From positions 2,790,001-2,854,000 of the forward strand of contig OX244046.1 of the NCBI GenBank assembly GCA_945861085.1: a DNA stretch of 64,000 bases, written 5' to 3'. This document shows positions 36,108-43,836 of the stretch, piece after piece. The notes below the pieces were generated by a model. It searched no databases and was not told the origin of the DNA. It worked only from the letters and a program-made list of their open reading frames with translations. Position numbers and translations under genes: made by a program. This DNA comes from Clostridioides difficile_D (lineage in GTDB: Bacteria > Bacillota > Clostridia > Peptostreptococcales > Peptostreptococcaceae). Each line of letters begins with the position of its first letter. Position 1 is the first letter of the stretch.

Positions 36108-36307
36108 ATAAATTACATATTGGGTATAAAATATGATGTATGTTCGAAGTTAGTTCAGAAGGCTATGGTTTTCTGATTTTTTTATGCTCAGTAGTGATAT
36201 GCAAAAAAGACAAAGTTAACATCAGTTAACTTTTACCTTTATTCTACTTTCCCCAAAGTAAGAATAATCTAACCCCTTTGAGATGAGCAAAAGCTCATCT
36301 TTTTTTA
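36108..36307 (+). ncRNA. Candidate ncRNA of about 200 nt, unidentified
   Basis: Starts just after the promoter at 36073-36101 and ends at a perfect terminator (AGATGAGC-AAAA-GCTCATCT, then seven Ts, 36281-36307). Inside are several hairpins: CATATT/AATATG, AAGTTAAC/GTTAACTT, ATTCT-ACTTT-CCCC-AAAGT-AGAAT. Only very short ORFs without ribosome sites occur. I could not match it to RNase P, tmRNA, SRP RNA or a known riboswitch; length alone would allow a 6S-like RNA. Confidence 0.6.
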
Positions 36308-36318
36308 TTACAAAAAGA

Positions 36319-36431
36319 TGCTGTCTCAAAATAGAGATAAACCTCTTTTTCACTGTTGAAATGATGAAAATATATTTGATTTCATACAAAAAGAGTGCCT
36401 CATGAACAAAAGTTCACTTTGAAACACTCTC
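36319..36431 (-). repeat. Dispersed repeat copy A, containing the trpS terminator
   Basis: About 113 bp closely similar to 62782-62897. On the minus strand it starts with AGTGTTTCA...TGAGGCACT (9 bp, two G-U) around an inner GAAC/GTTC stem and a T run, and continues with a conserved AT-rich part ending in CTCTATTTTGAGACAGCA. It lies right after trpS. The terminator function is clear; the origin of the repeat is not. Confidence 0.75.
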
Positions 36432-36496
36432 TTTCCTATCATATACTTTTTTAGTAACTTTAAAATTTATTTACCAAATAAAGATAAATAATGCAA

Positions 36497-37498
36497 TTAA
36501 TATCTTCTCTCTATAAATCCAACTTTTTTATAAACTTTTCTAAGAGTTTTTCTAGCTTGTTTTTCAGCTTTTTCTGCTCCCATACTATATATTTTTTCTA
36601 AATAATCTTTATTATTAAGAAGGTCAACATATTTTTCTCTTATAGGTCTTAGAGCTTCTGATACTACTTCAGCTACATCTTCTTTAAATACTCCATAACC
36701 CTTACCTTCATACATATTTACAATCTCTTCTACACTCTTTTTACTTAAATTAGAGTATATATCAAGTAAATTTTTAATACCAGGTTGTTCATCAGAGTAT
36801 TTTACAACACCTAAAGAATCAGTAACACTTCTTTTTATCTTTCTCTTTATAGAATCTGAATCATCCGCCAATAATATAAATGCATTTTCATTTGAATCAG
36901 ACTTACTCATTTTCTTAGTTGGCTCTTGCAAACTCATCACTCTTGCTCCACCTTTTGGGTAGTATCCTTCTGGAACTACAAAAGTAGGTGAAAATCTATT
37001 ATTGAATCTATTTGCTAAATCACGAGCTAATTCTAAATGTTGCTTTTGGTCATCCCCAACTGGAACTAAATCAGTTTGATACAACAATATGTCAGCAGCC
37101 ATAAGAACTGGATAAGTAAATAAACCTGCATTTAGATTTGCTTCACTCTTTTGTGATTTATCCTTAAATTGAGTCATTCTACTCAATTCACCCATATAAG
37201 TCATAGTATTTAATACCCACATAAGTTCAACATGCTCTTTGACATGTGATTGTATAAATATAGTATTTTTTTCTGGGTCTAATCCACAAGCTATATATTG
37301 AGCAAGTAATTCTATAGCATTAGCTCTCAAAACTTTAGGGTCCTGAGGTACTGTTATTGCATGTAAATCAACTATACTATAATAGCAATCATAATTATCT
37401 TGAAGTTCAGTCCAGTTTTTTATAGCTCCTAAATAATTTCCTAAAGTCATTTTGCCTGATGGTTGTGCACCACTAAATATAACTTTTTTTTCACCCAT
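36497..37498 (-). CDS. trpS: Tryptophan-tRNA ligase
   Basis: A class I synthetase of 333 residues. The HIGH-type segment is SGAQPSGKMTLGNYLGAI, and the KMSKS loop is intact; GDDQKQHLELARDLANRFN is the TrpRS-specific region. It lies 24 bp after mtnN; the tryptophan T-box lies upstream of mtnN, so both genes answer to uncharged tRNA-Trp. Confidence 0.97.
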   Translation of the reverse strand: MGEKKVIFSGAQPSGKMTLGNYLGAIKNWTELQDNYDCYYSIVDLHAITVPQDPKVLRANAIELLAQYIACGLDPEKNTIFIQSHVKEHVELMWVLNTMTYMGELSRMTQFKDKSQKSEANLNAGLFTYPVLMAADILLYQTDLVPVGDDQKQHLELARDLANRFNNRFSPTFVVPEGYYPKGGARVMSLQEPTKKMSKSDSNENAFILLADDSDSIKRKIKRSVTDSLGVVKYSDEQPGIKNLLDIYSNLSKKSVEEIVNMYEGKGYGVFKEDVAEVVSEALRPIREKYVDLLNNKDYLEKIYSMGAEKAEKQARKTLRKVYKKVGFIERRY

Positions 37499-37522
37499 TT
37501 TCTTTGTACCCTCCTTATATAT

Positions 37523-38221
37523 TTATATTGATTTTAACATATTTAAAACTATATCTTTAGAATTATTGGCAGCATCATGTACAAATACATCATACGTAAC
37601 ATCAGCACTTCCATCTGCCTTATCGGACATTGCTCTTATTATTACGAATGGAGTATTATTTAAATAACATACATGCGCTATAGCTCCACCTTCCATTTCT
37701 CCACAATATCCACCAAAATCATTTACTAATTCTTCCTTTAATTCTTTAGAATTTATAAATTTGTCTCCTGTAACTACTCTTCCTTTCAATACTTTATGAG
37801 TTTTTACTTCTTCCACAGAAGATTTATAAGCAGCATCTATAAGTCTTTCATCTGCTTTAAATACAGAAGTCTTCATTCTTGGTATAACTCCCTTAGGGTC
37901 TCCAAATGCTGTAGTATCTACATCATACTGTATAGCATCAGTTGATATTACTATATCATTAACATCAAGTTTTTCATTTAAAGCTCCTGCAACACCTGTA
38001 TTAACAATAGCATCAACTTTAAATTCGCTTATTAGTATCTGTGCACAAAGAGCAGAATTAACCTTACCTATACCACACTTTACTAATACTACATTCTTAC
38101 CTTTTAAAGTTCCCTTATAAAATTCTAAACTAGCTTTTTTTATAGTCTCTTTAATATCCATTAAATCAACTAAAATACTTACTTCTTCATCCATTGCACC
38201 TATAATTCCTATTACGTTCAT
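37523..38221 (-). CDS. mtnN: 5'-methylthioadenosine/S-adenosylhomocysteine nucleosidase
   Basis: Hydrolyses MTA, SAH and 5'-deoxyadenosine in SAM recycling and radical-SAM metabolism. The 232-residue protein has GAMDEEVSIL with catalytic E12, GVAGAL, GDKFI, EMEGGAIAHVC and the acid in RAMSDKADG. It is the first gene of an mtnN-trpS unit behind a T-box, an unusual companion for trpS. Confidence 0.95.
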   Translation of the reverse strand: MNVIGIIGAMDEEVSILVDLMDIKETIKKASLEFYKGTLKGKNVVLVKCGIGKVNSALCAQILISEFKVDAIVNTGVAGALNEKLDVNDIVISTDAIQYDVDTTAFGDPKGVIPRMKTSVFKADERLIDAAYKSSVEEVKTHKVLKGRVVTGDKFINSKELKEELVNDFGGYCGEMEGGAIAHVCYLNNTPFVIIRAMSDKADGSADVTYDVFVHDAANNSKDIVLNMLKSI

Positions 38222-38244
38222 TTTTCCTCCTAAATTTTCTATAT

Positions 38245-38518
38245 TAAAAAATCCGTCCTAAATCAATAGGACGGATATATTTTCCGTGGTACCACCTAAA
38301 TTTATATACATCCAAAATTGAATATATATATCTTAATATATGCTGTAACGTGCATACACGATATCAAATACTCTGTAATCTTAAATTACATTTCATTTTA
38401 CTCCTCAAAGACCCATTCAATAAATACTTTTTATTAAGTTCTCAGCATCCTTAATTCTCTGTGTAAAAATATATTTATTTACTATTTCTTATCCCAGGAT
38501 TTAATTTATTAATTTCTT
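38245..38518 (-). promoter_or_regulatory. T-box riboswitch, tryptophan specifier
   Basis: On the minus strand the conserved T-box AGGTGGTACCACGG (38297-38284) precedes the terminator ATCCGTCCTA/TAGGACGGAT (38276-38251) and six Ts. Stem I shows the AGAGA and GGATGCTGAGA elements, and the specifier region reads GAA-TGG-GTC, with TGG fitting tRNA-Trp. Readthrough is expected when tRNA-Trp is uncharged. Confidence 0.9.
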
Positions 38519-38524
38519 TATTTT

Positions 38525-38553
38525 ATAATATTCCTTACATTATAAATTGTCAA
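38525..38553 (-). promoter_or_regulatory. Promoter of the mtnN-trpS T-box transcript
   Basis: TTGACA (38553-38548), 17-bp spacer, TATTAT (38530-38525) on the minus strand. Confidence 0.75.
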
Positions 38554-38594
38554 CTATATATTATAATATCCAAAATAAATTTTTAAAATACATT

Positions 38595-39998
38595 TTATTT
38601 AGCTGTTTTCTTTTCATATCTACTCCATAACCATAGTCCAGATAATATAACTAGAAGACCTCCACCAATCATCTCTATCTCATATATAATATTTTCAGCA
38701 AATGTAGGCATAACTGGAGCTGCAGATAATAATATACCAACTACAGTTACAGTTAGAACCATTTTTGCTAAACCTATACAAGTACCTGTTGATTTTGCCA
38801 TAGTATAAGGTCTAATTTCATCTGGTCTCTCTTTTCTTAGTTTAATATAAGAAGCATATAACAACACATATGGGAATAATGCAGTTAATGCTGTCATAGT
38901 TACAAGAACATTGTATATAGCATCAACAGAAGGCATTAATGTAGTAACCAATAATATTATAGTAACTATTATTGCTTGAAGTATAACTGCTTTAGAAGGT
39001 ATCTTGTGTTCATTTACTTCTACCAAACTATCAGGAAATACTCCCTTTTTAACGCTACCAAATAACATTTTTATTGGTGATGCTATGTAAAGAACTATTG
39101 CTCCTAATATTGAAAAAGCTATACCAAAAGCTATCAGTTGAACCAACCAAGAACCGATTCCTAAAGATTCACAAACAACTGCAAGTGCATCTAACACACC
39201 TTTAGAAGCAGTAATTTGATCTGGTGGTATTATCATTGTTATTGCAATTGAGCCTAATACGTACAACGAACCTACTATTCCAGCTGATATTAATATAGCT
39301 TTAGGGAAGTTCTTTTCAGGCTTATCTATTTCTGTTATAAAGTTAGCTGAAGTTTCTGCTCCTGCTAAACCAAACATTATAGCCGATATAGCAACAAATG
39401 CATCCATATTAAGTTTTGGAGTCATTGAAGCTATTGTGTATGTTGAAGCTATATCATGTTTTTTAAGTACAAACACTGCTACAAATGAAAATATTATAAG
39501 TATAGCACTTGGTATTGTTGAACCTAATGCACCTGTATTAGTAAATATCTTTGTAAAACTTATTCCTTTAGTTGCTATAAGAGATAATGCCCAGAATATT
39601 ATTAAAGATAGTATAAGTACAAACATCTTATTATCTGCAAGTGCTGGATTTCCTATTGTATAAGAAACATTTACTGCTAAAAATGTCAAGAATGAAGAAT
39701 ACCAGAATATTTTAGCTGTCCAGTTTAGCCAAGAAACTAAAAATCCATATTTTTCTCCAAAGGCTTCCTTGACCCAATCATATAAACCTCCATCACCTTT
39801 TTGATATGTAGAAGCTAATTCAGCACAAATTAAAGCTCCTGGTACAAAATATATGAATGAGAATAATAACCACATAGGTATTGCACCTAATCCTAAACCA
39901 AAGCTTGATGCAGTAGACTTAGCTATCCATCTTATACCATATAAAGCTGATACATTCATAAATACCAAACTCCATAGGCCTATTTTTTTCTTTTCCAT
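38595..39998 (-). CDS. APC-superfamily amino acid permease/antiporter (copy 1)
   Basis: A 467-residue membrane transporter with about 12 hydrophobic segments. The N-terminal NVSALYGIRWIAKSTASSFGLGLGAIP and the GLAGAETSANFITEIDKPEKNFPKA segment place it near the glutamate:GABA antiporter/YjeM group. A close paralogue lies at 59197-60615; both sit beside an M24 peptidase gene. Substrate is not evident. Divergent from its peptidase neighbour. Confidence 0.88.
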   Translation of the reverse strand: MEKKKIGLWSLVFMNVSALYGIRWIAKSTASSFGLGLGAIPMWLLFSFIYFVPGALICAELASTYQKGDGGLYDWVKEAFGEKYGFLVSWLNWTAKIFWYSSFLTFLAVNVSYTIGNPALADNKMFVLILSLIIFWALSLIATKGISFTKIFTNTGALGSTIPSAILIIFSFVAVFVLKKHDIASTYTIASMTPKLNMDAFVAISAIMFGLAGAETSANFITEIDKPEKNFPKAILISAGIVGSLYVLGSIAITMIIPPDQITASKGVLDALAVVCESLGIGSWLVQLIAFGIAFSILGAIVLYIASPIKMLFGSVKKGVFPDSLVEVNEHKIPSKAVILQAIIVTIILLVTTLMPSVDAIYNVLVTMTALTALFPYVLLYASYIKLRKERPDEIRPYTMAKSTGTCIGLAKMVLTVTVVGILLSAAPVMPTFAENIIYEIEMIGGGLLVILSGLWLWSRYEKKTAK

Positions 39999-40491
39999 CC
40001 TAATTTAATTTCCCCTCTCTATTAATTATTTAAAATTTGATTTCAAAATTAATAAAATAGATTCATTATCATTAAAACAATAAATTTCAGAATATTCACA
40101 CCATTAAAGGCATTTACTTATAAAATCTAAATACTTTGAAATCAAATTTTATTAAAAATGATAAACATTGAAAGTTTTACCACTTTAATTTTAATGATAC
40201 TAAACTTTTAAAATTGTTTCAATATTATTTTAATATAAAATTTTATTTATTATTTTTCATTACTATATAAAAATCTTAAATACACGACTTTATAAATTTT
40301 ATTTACTATTTCTATAATATTTTCACAATAAAAAGTCTTTTATTTCTATTTTAATGTAAAAGTAATGATTAAATTTAATATAAAAACAATATACCAAAAT
40401 TTTTTTATATTTCTAGAAGAAAAGTATACTATTTTTTGTTTAATAATGCTAAAATTGATTTGTATTGAATTTTGATTAGGAGGAAATTATT
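39999..40491. promoter_or_regulatory. Divergent intergenic region with CodY-like box and paired palindromic sites
   Basis: The 493-bp AT-rich gap between permease and peptidase contains AAATTTCAGAATATT (40082-40096), matching the CodY consensus AATTTTCWGAAAATT at 13 of 15 positions. On either side are arms of a 17-bp inverted repeat (40031-40047 and 40135-40151); each carries the near-palindrome TTTGA-NN-TCAAA. Exact promoters are not clear. The peptidase has AGGAGG before its ATG. Confidence 0.45.
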
Positions 40492-41568
40492 ATGAAGGCT
40501 CAAAGATTAAATGCTGTACTTGAACAAATGAAAAAAGATGATATTTCTCAAATGTTAGTAAGTGACCCTACTTCTATATTTTATCTAACAGGAGTGCTAA
40601 TCCATCCAGGTGAAAGACTATTATCATTATATCTAAATTTAAATGGAAATAACAAATTATTTATAAATGAATTATTCCCAGTTGCAGAAGATTTAGGTGT
40701 TGAAATGGTTTGGTTTAATGATACTCAAAATCCAGTAGAAATAATAACTGAACATATAGACAAAAATGCTACTATGGGTGTTGATAAAAACTGGCCAGCT
40801 AGATTTTTATTAAACTTAATAGAATTAGGTGGAGGAAGTAAATTTGTAAATTCATCTTATATAATAGATACTTTAAGAATGTGTAAAGATGAAGAAGAAA
40901 AAGAATTAATGAGAATAGCTTCAAGATTAAATGACAAGGCTATGGAACAACTTAAAGCTACTGTTTCTGGTGAACTTACAGAGAAACAACTTGTTGGTAA
41001 ATTATCTAAAATATATGAAGACCTAGGTACTGATGGATTTTCATTTGACCCTATTATAGGATTTGGACCTAATGGAGCTAATCCACATGGTGAACCTGGA
41101 AATGCACTTGTAAAACCAGGAGATGCAATAATATTAGATATAGGTTGTATAAAAGACAATTATTGTGCTGATATGACAAGAACTGTATTCTATAAAGAAA
41201 TACCTGAAAAAGGTAGAGAAATATTTGAAATAGTTCTTGAAGCTAATAAGAGAGCTGAGGCTATTGTAAAACCGGGTGTTAGATTCTGTGATATAGATGC
41301 TGCTGCTCGTGATTACATAACTGAAAAAGGATATGGACAATATTTCACTCATAGAACTGGTCACTCTATAGGACTTGAGGTTCATGATAAAGGAGATGTG
41401 TCTTCTATAAATACAGATACTGTACAACCAGGAATGATATTCTCTATAGAGCCAGGTATATATTTACCAGGTGAGTTTGGAGTTAGAATAGAAGATTTGG
41501 TACTTGTTACTGAAGATGGTTGCGAGATATTAAACAAACATGATAAAGAAATATGTGTAGTTGGTTAA
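40492..41568 (+). CDS. M24 metallopeptidase, Xaa-Pro aminopeptidase/dipeptidase type (copy 1)
   Basis: A 358-residue cytoplasmic enzyme with a creatinase-like N-terminal domain and a pita-bread catalytic domain. The five metal ligands are visible: two Asp in LDIGCIKDNYCADMTRT, His in HRTGHSIGLEVHD, Glu in SIEPGIYLP and Glu in VRIEDLV. It should cleave peptides at proline. It is divergent from an amino acid permease; a second such pair is at 59-62 kb (paralogous peptidase at 60667-61806). Confidence 0.9.
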   Translation: MKAQRLNAVLEQMKKDDISQMLVSDPTSIFYLTGVLIHPGERLLSLYLNLNGNNKLFINELFPVAEDLGVEMVWFNDTQNPVEIITEHIDKNATMGVDKNWPARFLLNLIELGGGSKFVNSSYIIDTLRMCKDEEEKELMRIASRLNDKAMEQLKATVSGELTEKQLVGKLSKIYEDLGTDGFSFDPIIGFGPNGANPHGEPGNALVKPGDAIILDIGCIKDNYCADMTRTVFYKEIPEKGREIFEIVLEANKRAEAIVKPGVRFCDIDAAARDYITEKGYGQYFTHRTGHSIGLEVHDKGDVSSINTDTVQPGMIFSIEPGIYLPGEFGVRIEDLVLVTEDGCEILNKHDKEICVVG

Positions 41569-41596
41569 TTATAAAATCAATTCGATAACATAAAAA

Positions 41597-41637
41597 AAAG
41601 CCATATAAAAATACTTTAAGCATTTTTATATGGCTTT
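41597..41637. terminator. Bidirectional terminator between M24 peptidase and degV
   Basis: A perfect 16-bp stem AAAGCCATATAAAAAT and its complement with a 9-nt loop; T-rich tracts follow on both strands, so it serves both convergent genes. Confidence 0.9.
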
Positions 41638-41641
41638 AATT

Positions 41642-41692
41642 TTTCAATCCATTATTTATTTCAATCCATTATTTATTTCAATCTATTATTTA
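41642..41692. repeat. Three tandem 17-bp repeats at the degV 3' end
   Basis: The unit TTTCAATCCATTATTTA occurs three times without spacers; the third copy has one C-to-T change and overlaps the degV stop codon. It resembles a variable-number tandem repeat. Confidence 0.9.
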
Positions 41693-42532
41693 TATTGCAG
41701 TTATTAAAATTGCACCTTTTGAAGTATATGTACCCATAACTGAACCAACTTCACAGATTACAACATCTTTGTATTTTACATCCTTTTCCATAACTTCTCT
41801 TACTTTTTGAGCCTTTTCAGGACAGTTAGCATGTCCTATAAATAAAACCTTTTCTTCTTTATTTTTAATTTTTGACTCTACTAAAGTAATCAGCTTTTTC
41901 AAGCTATTACCTTCACCTCTTGCCTTGTCTATTGGAGTTACAACACCATCTGCAACTTGTATTATCGCCTTAAAATTCAAGGTATTTATAATTTTTCCTG
42001 CTATTGGGTTTATTCTCCCCCCCTTAATAGCATTTTCTAAAGTTTCTAGAGTTCCAAAAAATGGAGGGTTATCTTTGTATCTATCTATTATTGAAACAAT
42101 TTCTTCGATTTCTTTTCCTTCTTTTATTAATATTGCTGCTTTTAACACTAATTGTCCTATTCCAATTGACCCACTAAGCGAATCTATAACCTCAATTTTC
42201 TTGTTGTTTCCTTCTTTTTCAAACATATCCTTTGCCAAAAGTGCACTATTATAAGTCCCAGATAATCCTGAACTTATATTAATCACCAATATACTTTCTT
42301 CCTGACAATGATATGCTTCTAAAAATTTATCAGGTGAAGGACATGATGTCTTTGGTAGTACTTTGCTCTCACTCATTTTTCTATAGAAAGTTTCATTATC
42401 TATTTCCTTTCCAGATATATAACTTTCTTCTCCAAAAGATACATTTAAACCAACAACTTCTATGTTGTATTTTTCTATTATATCATTAGGTAAGTCACAT
42501 GCACTGTCCACTATCAATTTTATTTTATCCAT
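41690..42532 (-). CDS. DegV family fatty-acid-binding protein
   Basis: A 280-residue DegV protein; the family binds fatty acids and some members (FakB) present them to fatty acid kinase. It has the N-terminal VDSACDLPNDIIEKYNIEVV and TSCPSPDKFLEAY, and the ligand-pocket motif NISSGLSGTYNSA. Divergent from a TetR gene with a perfect palindrome between them, which suggests lipid-responsive control. Confidence 0.9.
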   Translation of the reverse strand: MDKIKLIVDSACDLPNDIIEKYNIEVVGLNVSFGEESYISGKEIDNETFYRKMSESKVLPKTSCPSPDKFLEAYHCQEESILVINISSGLSGTYNSALLAKDMFEKEGNNKKIEVIDSLSGSIGIGQLVLKAAILIKEGKEIEEIVSIIDRYKDNPPFFGTLETLENAIKGGRINPIAGKIINTLNFKAIIQVADGVVTPIDKARGEGNSLKKLITLVESKIKNKEEKVLFIGHANCPEKAQKVREVMEKDVKYKDVVICEVGSVMGTYTSKGAILITAI

Positions 42533-42569
42533 ATTAACCTCACTATAAGATATTGTTTTATTTATTCAG

Positions 42570-42585
42570 TCGGTCGTACGACCGA
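42570..42585. promoter_or_regulatory. Perfect 16-bp palindrome, likely TetR operator
   Basis: TCGGTCGTACGACCGA, notably GC-rich in AT-rich surroundings, lies 38 bp upstream of degV and 130 bp upstream of the TetR gene. A TetR dimer site controlling degV is the likely role. No other copy was seen in the window. Confidence 0.7.
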
Positions 42586-42715
42586 TTTAATTATTATTTT
42601 ATATTTTGAATGAACAAAAGTCAATAGATATAGATTCTTGCTTTATTGACAATAAATATCCATAAGTTTATAATGTTATTAATTTGTTATAAATATACAT
42701 AGAAAGGTAAGTTTT

Positions 42716-43288
42716 ATGAAAACAAATAATATGAAACAGGCTATTTTATCATCTGCAACCAATTTAATAGCCAGAAATGGAGTTCAAAATACTAGCCTTG
42801 CTGATATTGCAAAAGATGTAAATATAAGTAAAGGTACTTTATATTATCACTACGCATCTAAAAATGATATTATATATGATATTGCGGATACTCATTTAGA
42901 AGTTATAACTAGTGCTATACTAAACTGTGTAAAAAATGTTAAATCAAAAAATTCTCAAATAGAAATGGTTAACTTAATTTTAGAGAAAATCTCTACTATA
43001 GAAAGTCGTGGTAGGGTACATATGTACCTTATTTGTGAGGCAATTACTTCAAATGATGATTTAAAGGAAAGAATGAGATTAAAATATATTGAATGGAGAA
43101 CTACTCTTAAATCTGAAATTGTTGAATCACTAGAAAAATATAATAGTAGCGAAAATGAACAGGATGCTGAATCATTTTCTTTTTTACTCATGTCAATAGT
43201 TGATGGTTTAGTTGTCCAAAGCTTATTAAAAATAGAAAAAATACCTTATGAAAATATAGCTTCTTTTTTAGTTAATCATTGGATTTAA
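42716..43288 (+). CDS. TetR-family transcriptional regulator, next to degV
   Basis: A 190-residue repressor-type protein. The N-terminal helix-turn-helix reads IARNGVQNTSLADIAKDVNISKGTLYYHYASKNDIIYDI; the C-terminal ligand-binding half is variable. It is divergent from degV with a palindrome between, so it probably represses degV and perhaps other lipid genes. The ligand is unknown. Confidence 0.9.
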   Translation: MKTNNMKQAILSSATNLIARNGVQNTSLADIAKDVNISKGTLYYHYASKNDIIYDIADTHLEVITSAILNCVKNVKSKNSQIEMVNLILEKISTIESRGRVHMYLICEAITSNDDLKERMRLKYIEWRTTLKSEIVESLEKYNSSENEQDAESFSFLLMSIVDGLVVQSLLKIEKIPYENIASFLVNHWI

Positions 43289-43311
43289 ATTTAATACTTA
43301 GATAATTAATA

Positions 43312-43352
43312 AAAGTGAACTATTTAAGTTATCTACTTTAACAGTTCACTTT
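43312..43352 (+). terminator. Terminator after the TetR gene
   Basis: AAAGTGAACT pairs with AGTTCACTTT, with partial inner pairing and TTCTTATTT after it. Confidence 0.75.
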
Positions 43353-43450
43353 CTTATTTATTGTCAATAATTTTTACTTAAAACATTCAATTTTTATTTA
43401 AACCTTCATGGAATCACAAAATAAAAATCTTTTATGAATTTTAAATATTT

Positions 43451-43723
43451 TTATTTATGTTCATGTGTATGTCCATCTGAATGTTCATGCCCATGTGTAT
43501 GTGTATGCTCGTGGCTATGCTCATGAGTTCCTGAAAAACCATCATCATGATTATGGTCGTGACCTACACCATTTACATGCTCATGTTCATGCCCATGACT
43601 GTGAGAATGTTGATGTGAATGCTCGTGGTTATCCCCTACACAGCATCCTTCTCCTCCAGTCCCACAGAATCCACTTGTATGTGGATTATGATGATTTCTT
43701 ACTACAAATCTCTCTCTTAACAT
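43451..43723 (-). CDS. Histidine-rich small protein, probable metal binder
   Basis: A 90-residue protein with 26 histidines, mostly as alternating HxH (HEHSHQHSHSHGHEHEH and a second similar tract after a GVGHDHNHDDGFSG spacer), plus three cysteines near residues 20-28. It begins with MLRERFVVRNHHNPH. The start has an ideal AGGAGG site and a consensus promoter, so it is a real gene. Nickel, zinc or copper storage or chaperoning is inferred from composition only; no metal transporter adjoins it. Confidence 0.75.
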   Translation of the reverse strand: MLRERFVVRNHHNPHTSGFCGTGGEGCCVGDNHEHSHQHSHSHGHEHEHVNGVGHDHNHDDGFSGTHEHSHEHTHTHGHEHSDGHTHEHK

Positions 43724-43776
43724 ATTCTTATACCTCCTAGTATATTATTGAGTACTTCATGTACCCCATTAACTAC

Positions 43777-43805
43777 AGTATACATCTAACTAGGTATAAT
43801 CTCAA
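43777..43805 (-). promoter_or_regulatory. Promoter of the histidine-rich protein gene
   Basis: TTGAGA (43805-43800), 17-bp spacer, TATACT (43782-43777) on the minus strand. Between it and the ribosome site is an inverted repeat GTAC-ATGAA-GTAC that could bind a metal-responsive repressor. Confidence 0.6.
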
Positions 43806-43836
43806 TACATATGGCATTTTTTAGCATCTTATAATC

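Noticed and set aside
36108..36307. Assignment of the plus-strand RNA as 6S RNA
   Set aside because: I could not build the long closing stem with a central bubble that defines 6S RNA. Left unnamed.
41642..41692. Short regular repeats considered as a CRISPR remnant
   Set aside because: The 17-bp units abut without spacers and there are no cas genes.
43312..43352. Third copy of the dispersed trpS/gpsA repeat, because of the shared GTGAACT/AGTTCAC stem
   Set aside because: Only the short stem resembles it; the flanking conserved AT-rich part is absent.
43465..43740. Plus-strand ORF opposite the histidine-rich gene
   Set aside because: Mirror of the His-codon repeats. The minus-strand frame has the promoter and AGGAGG site.
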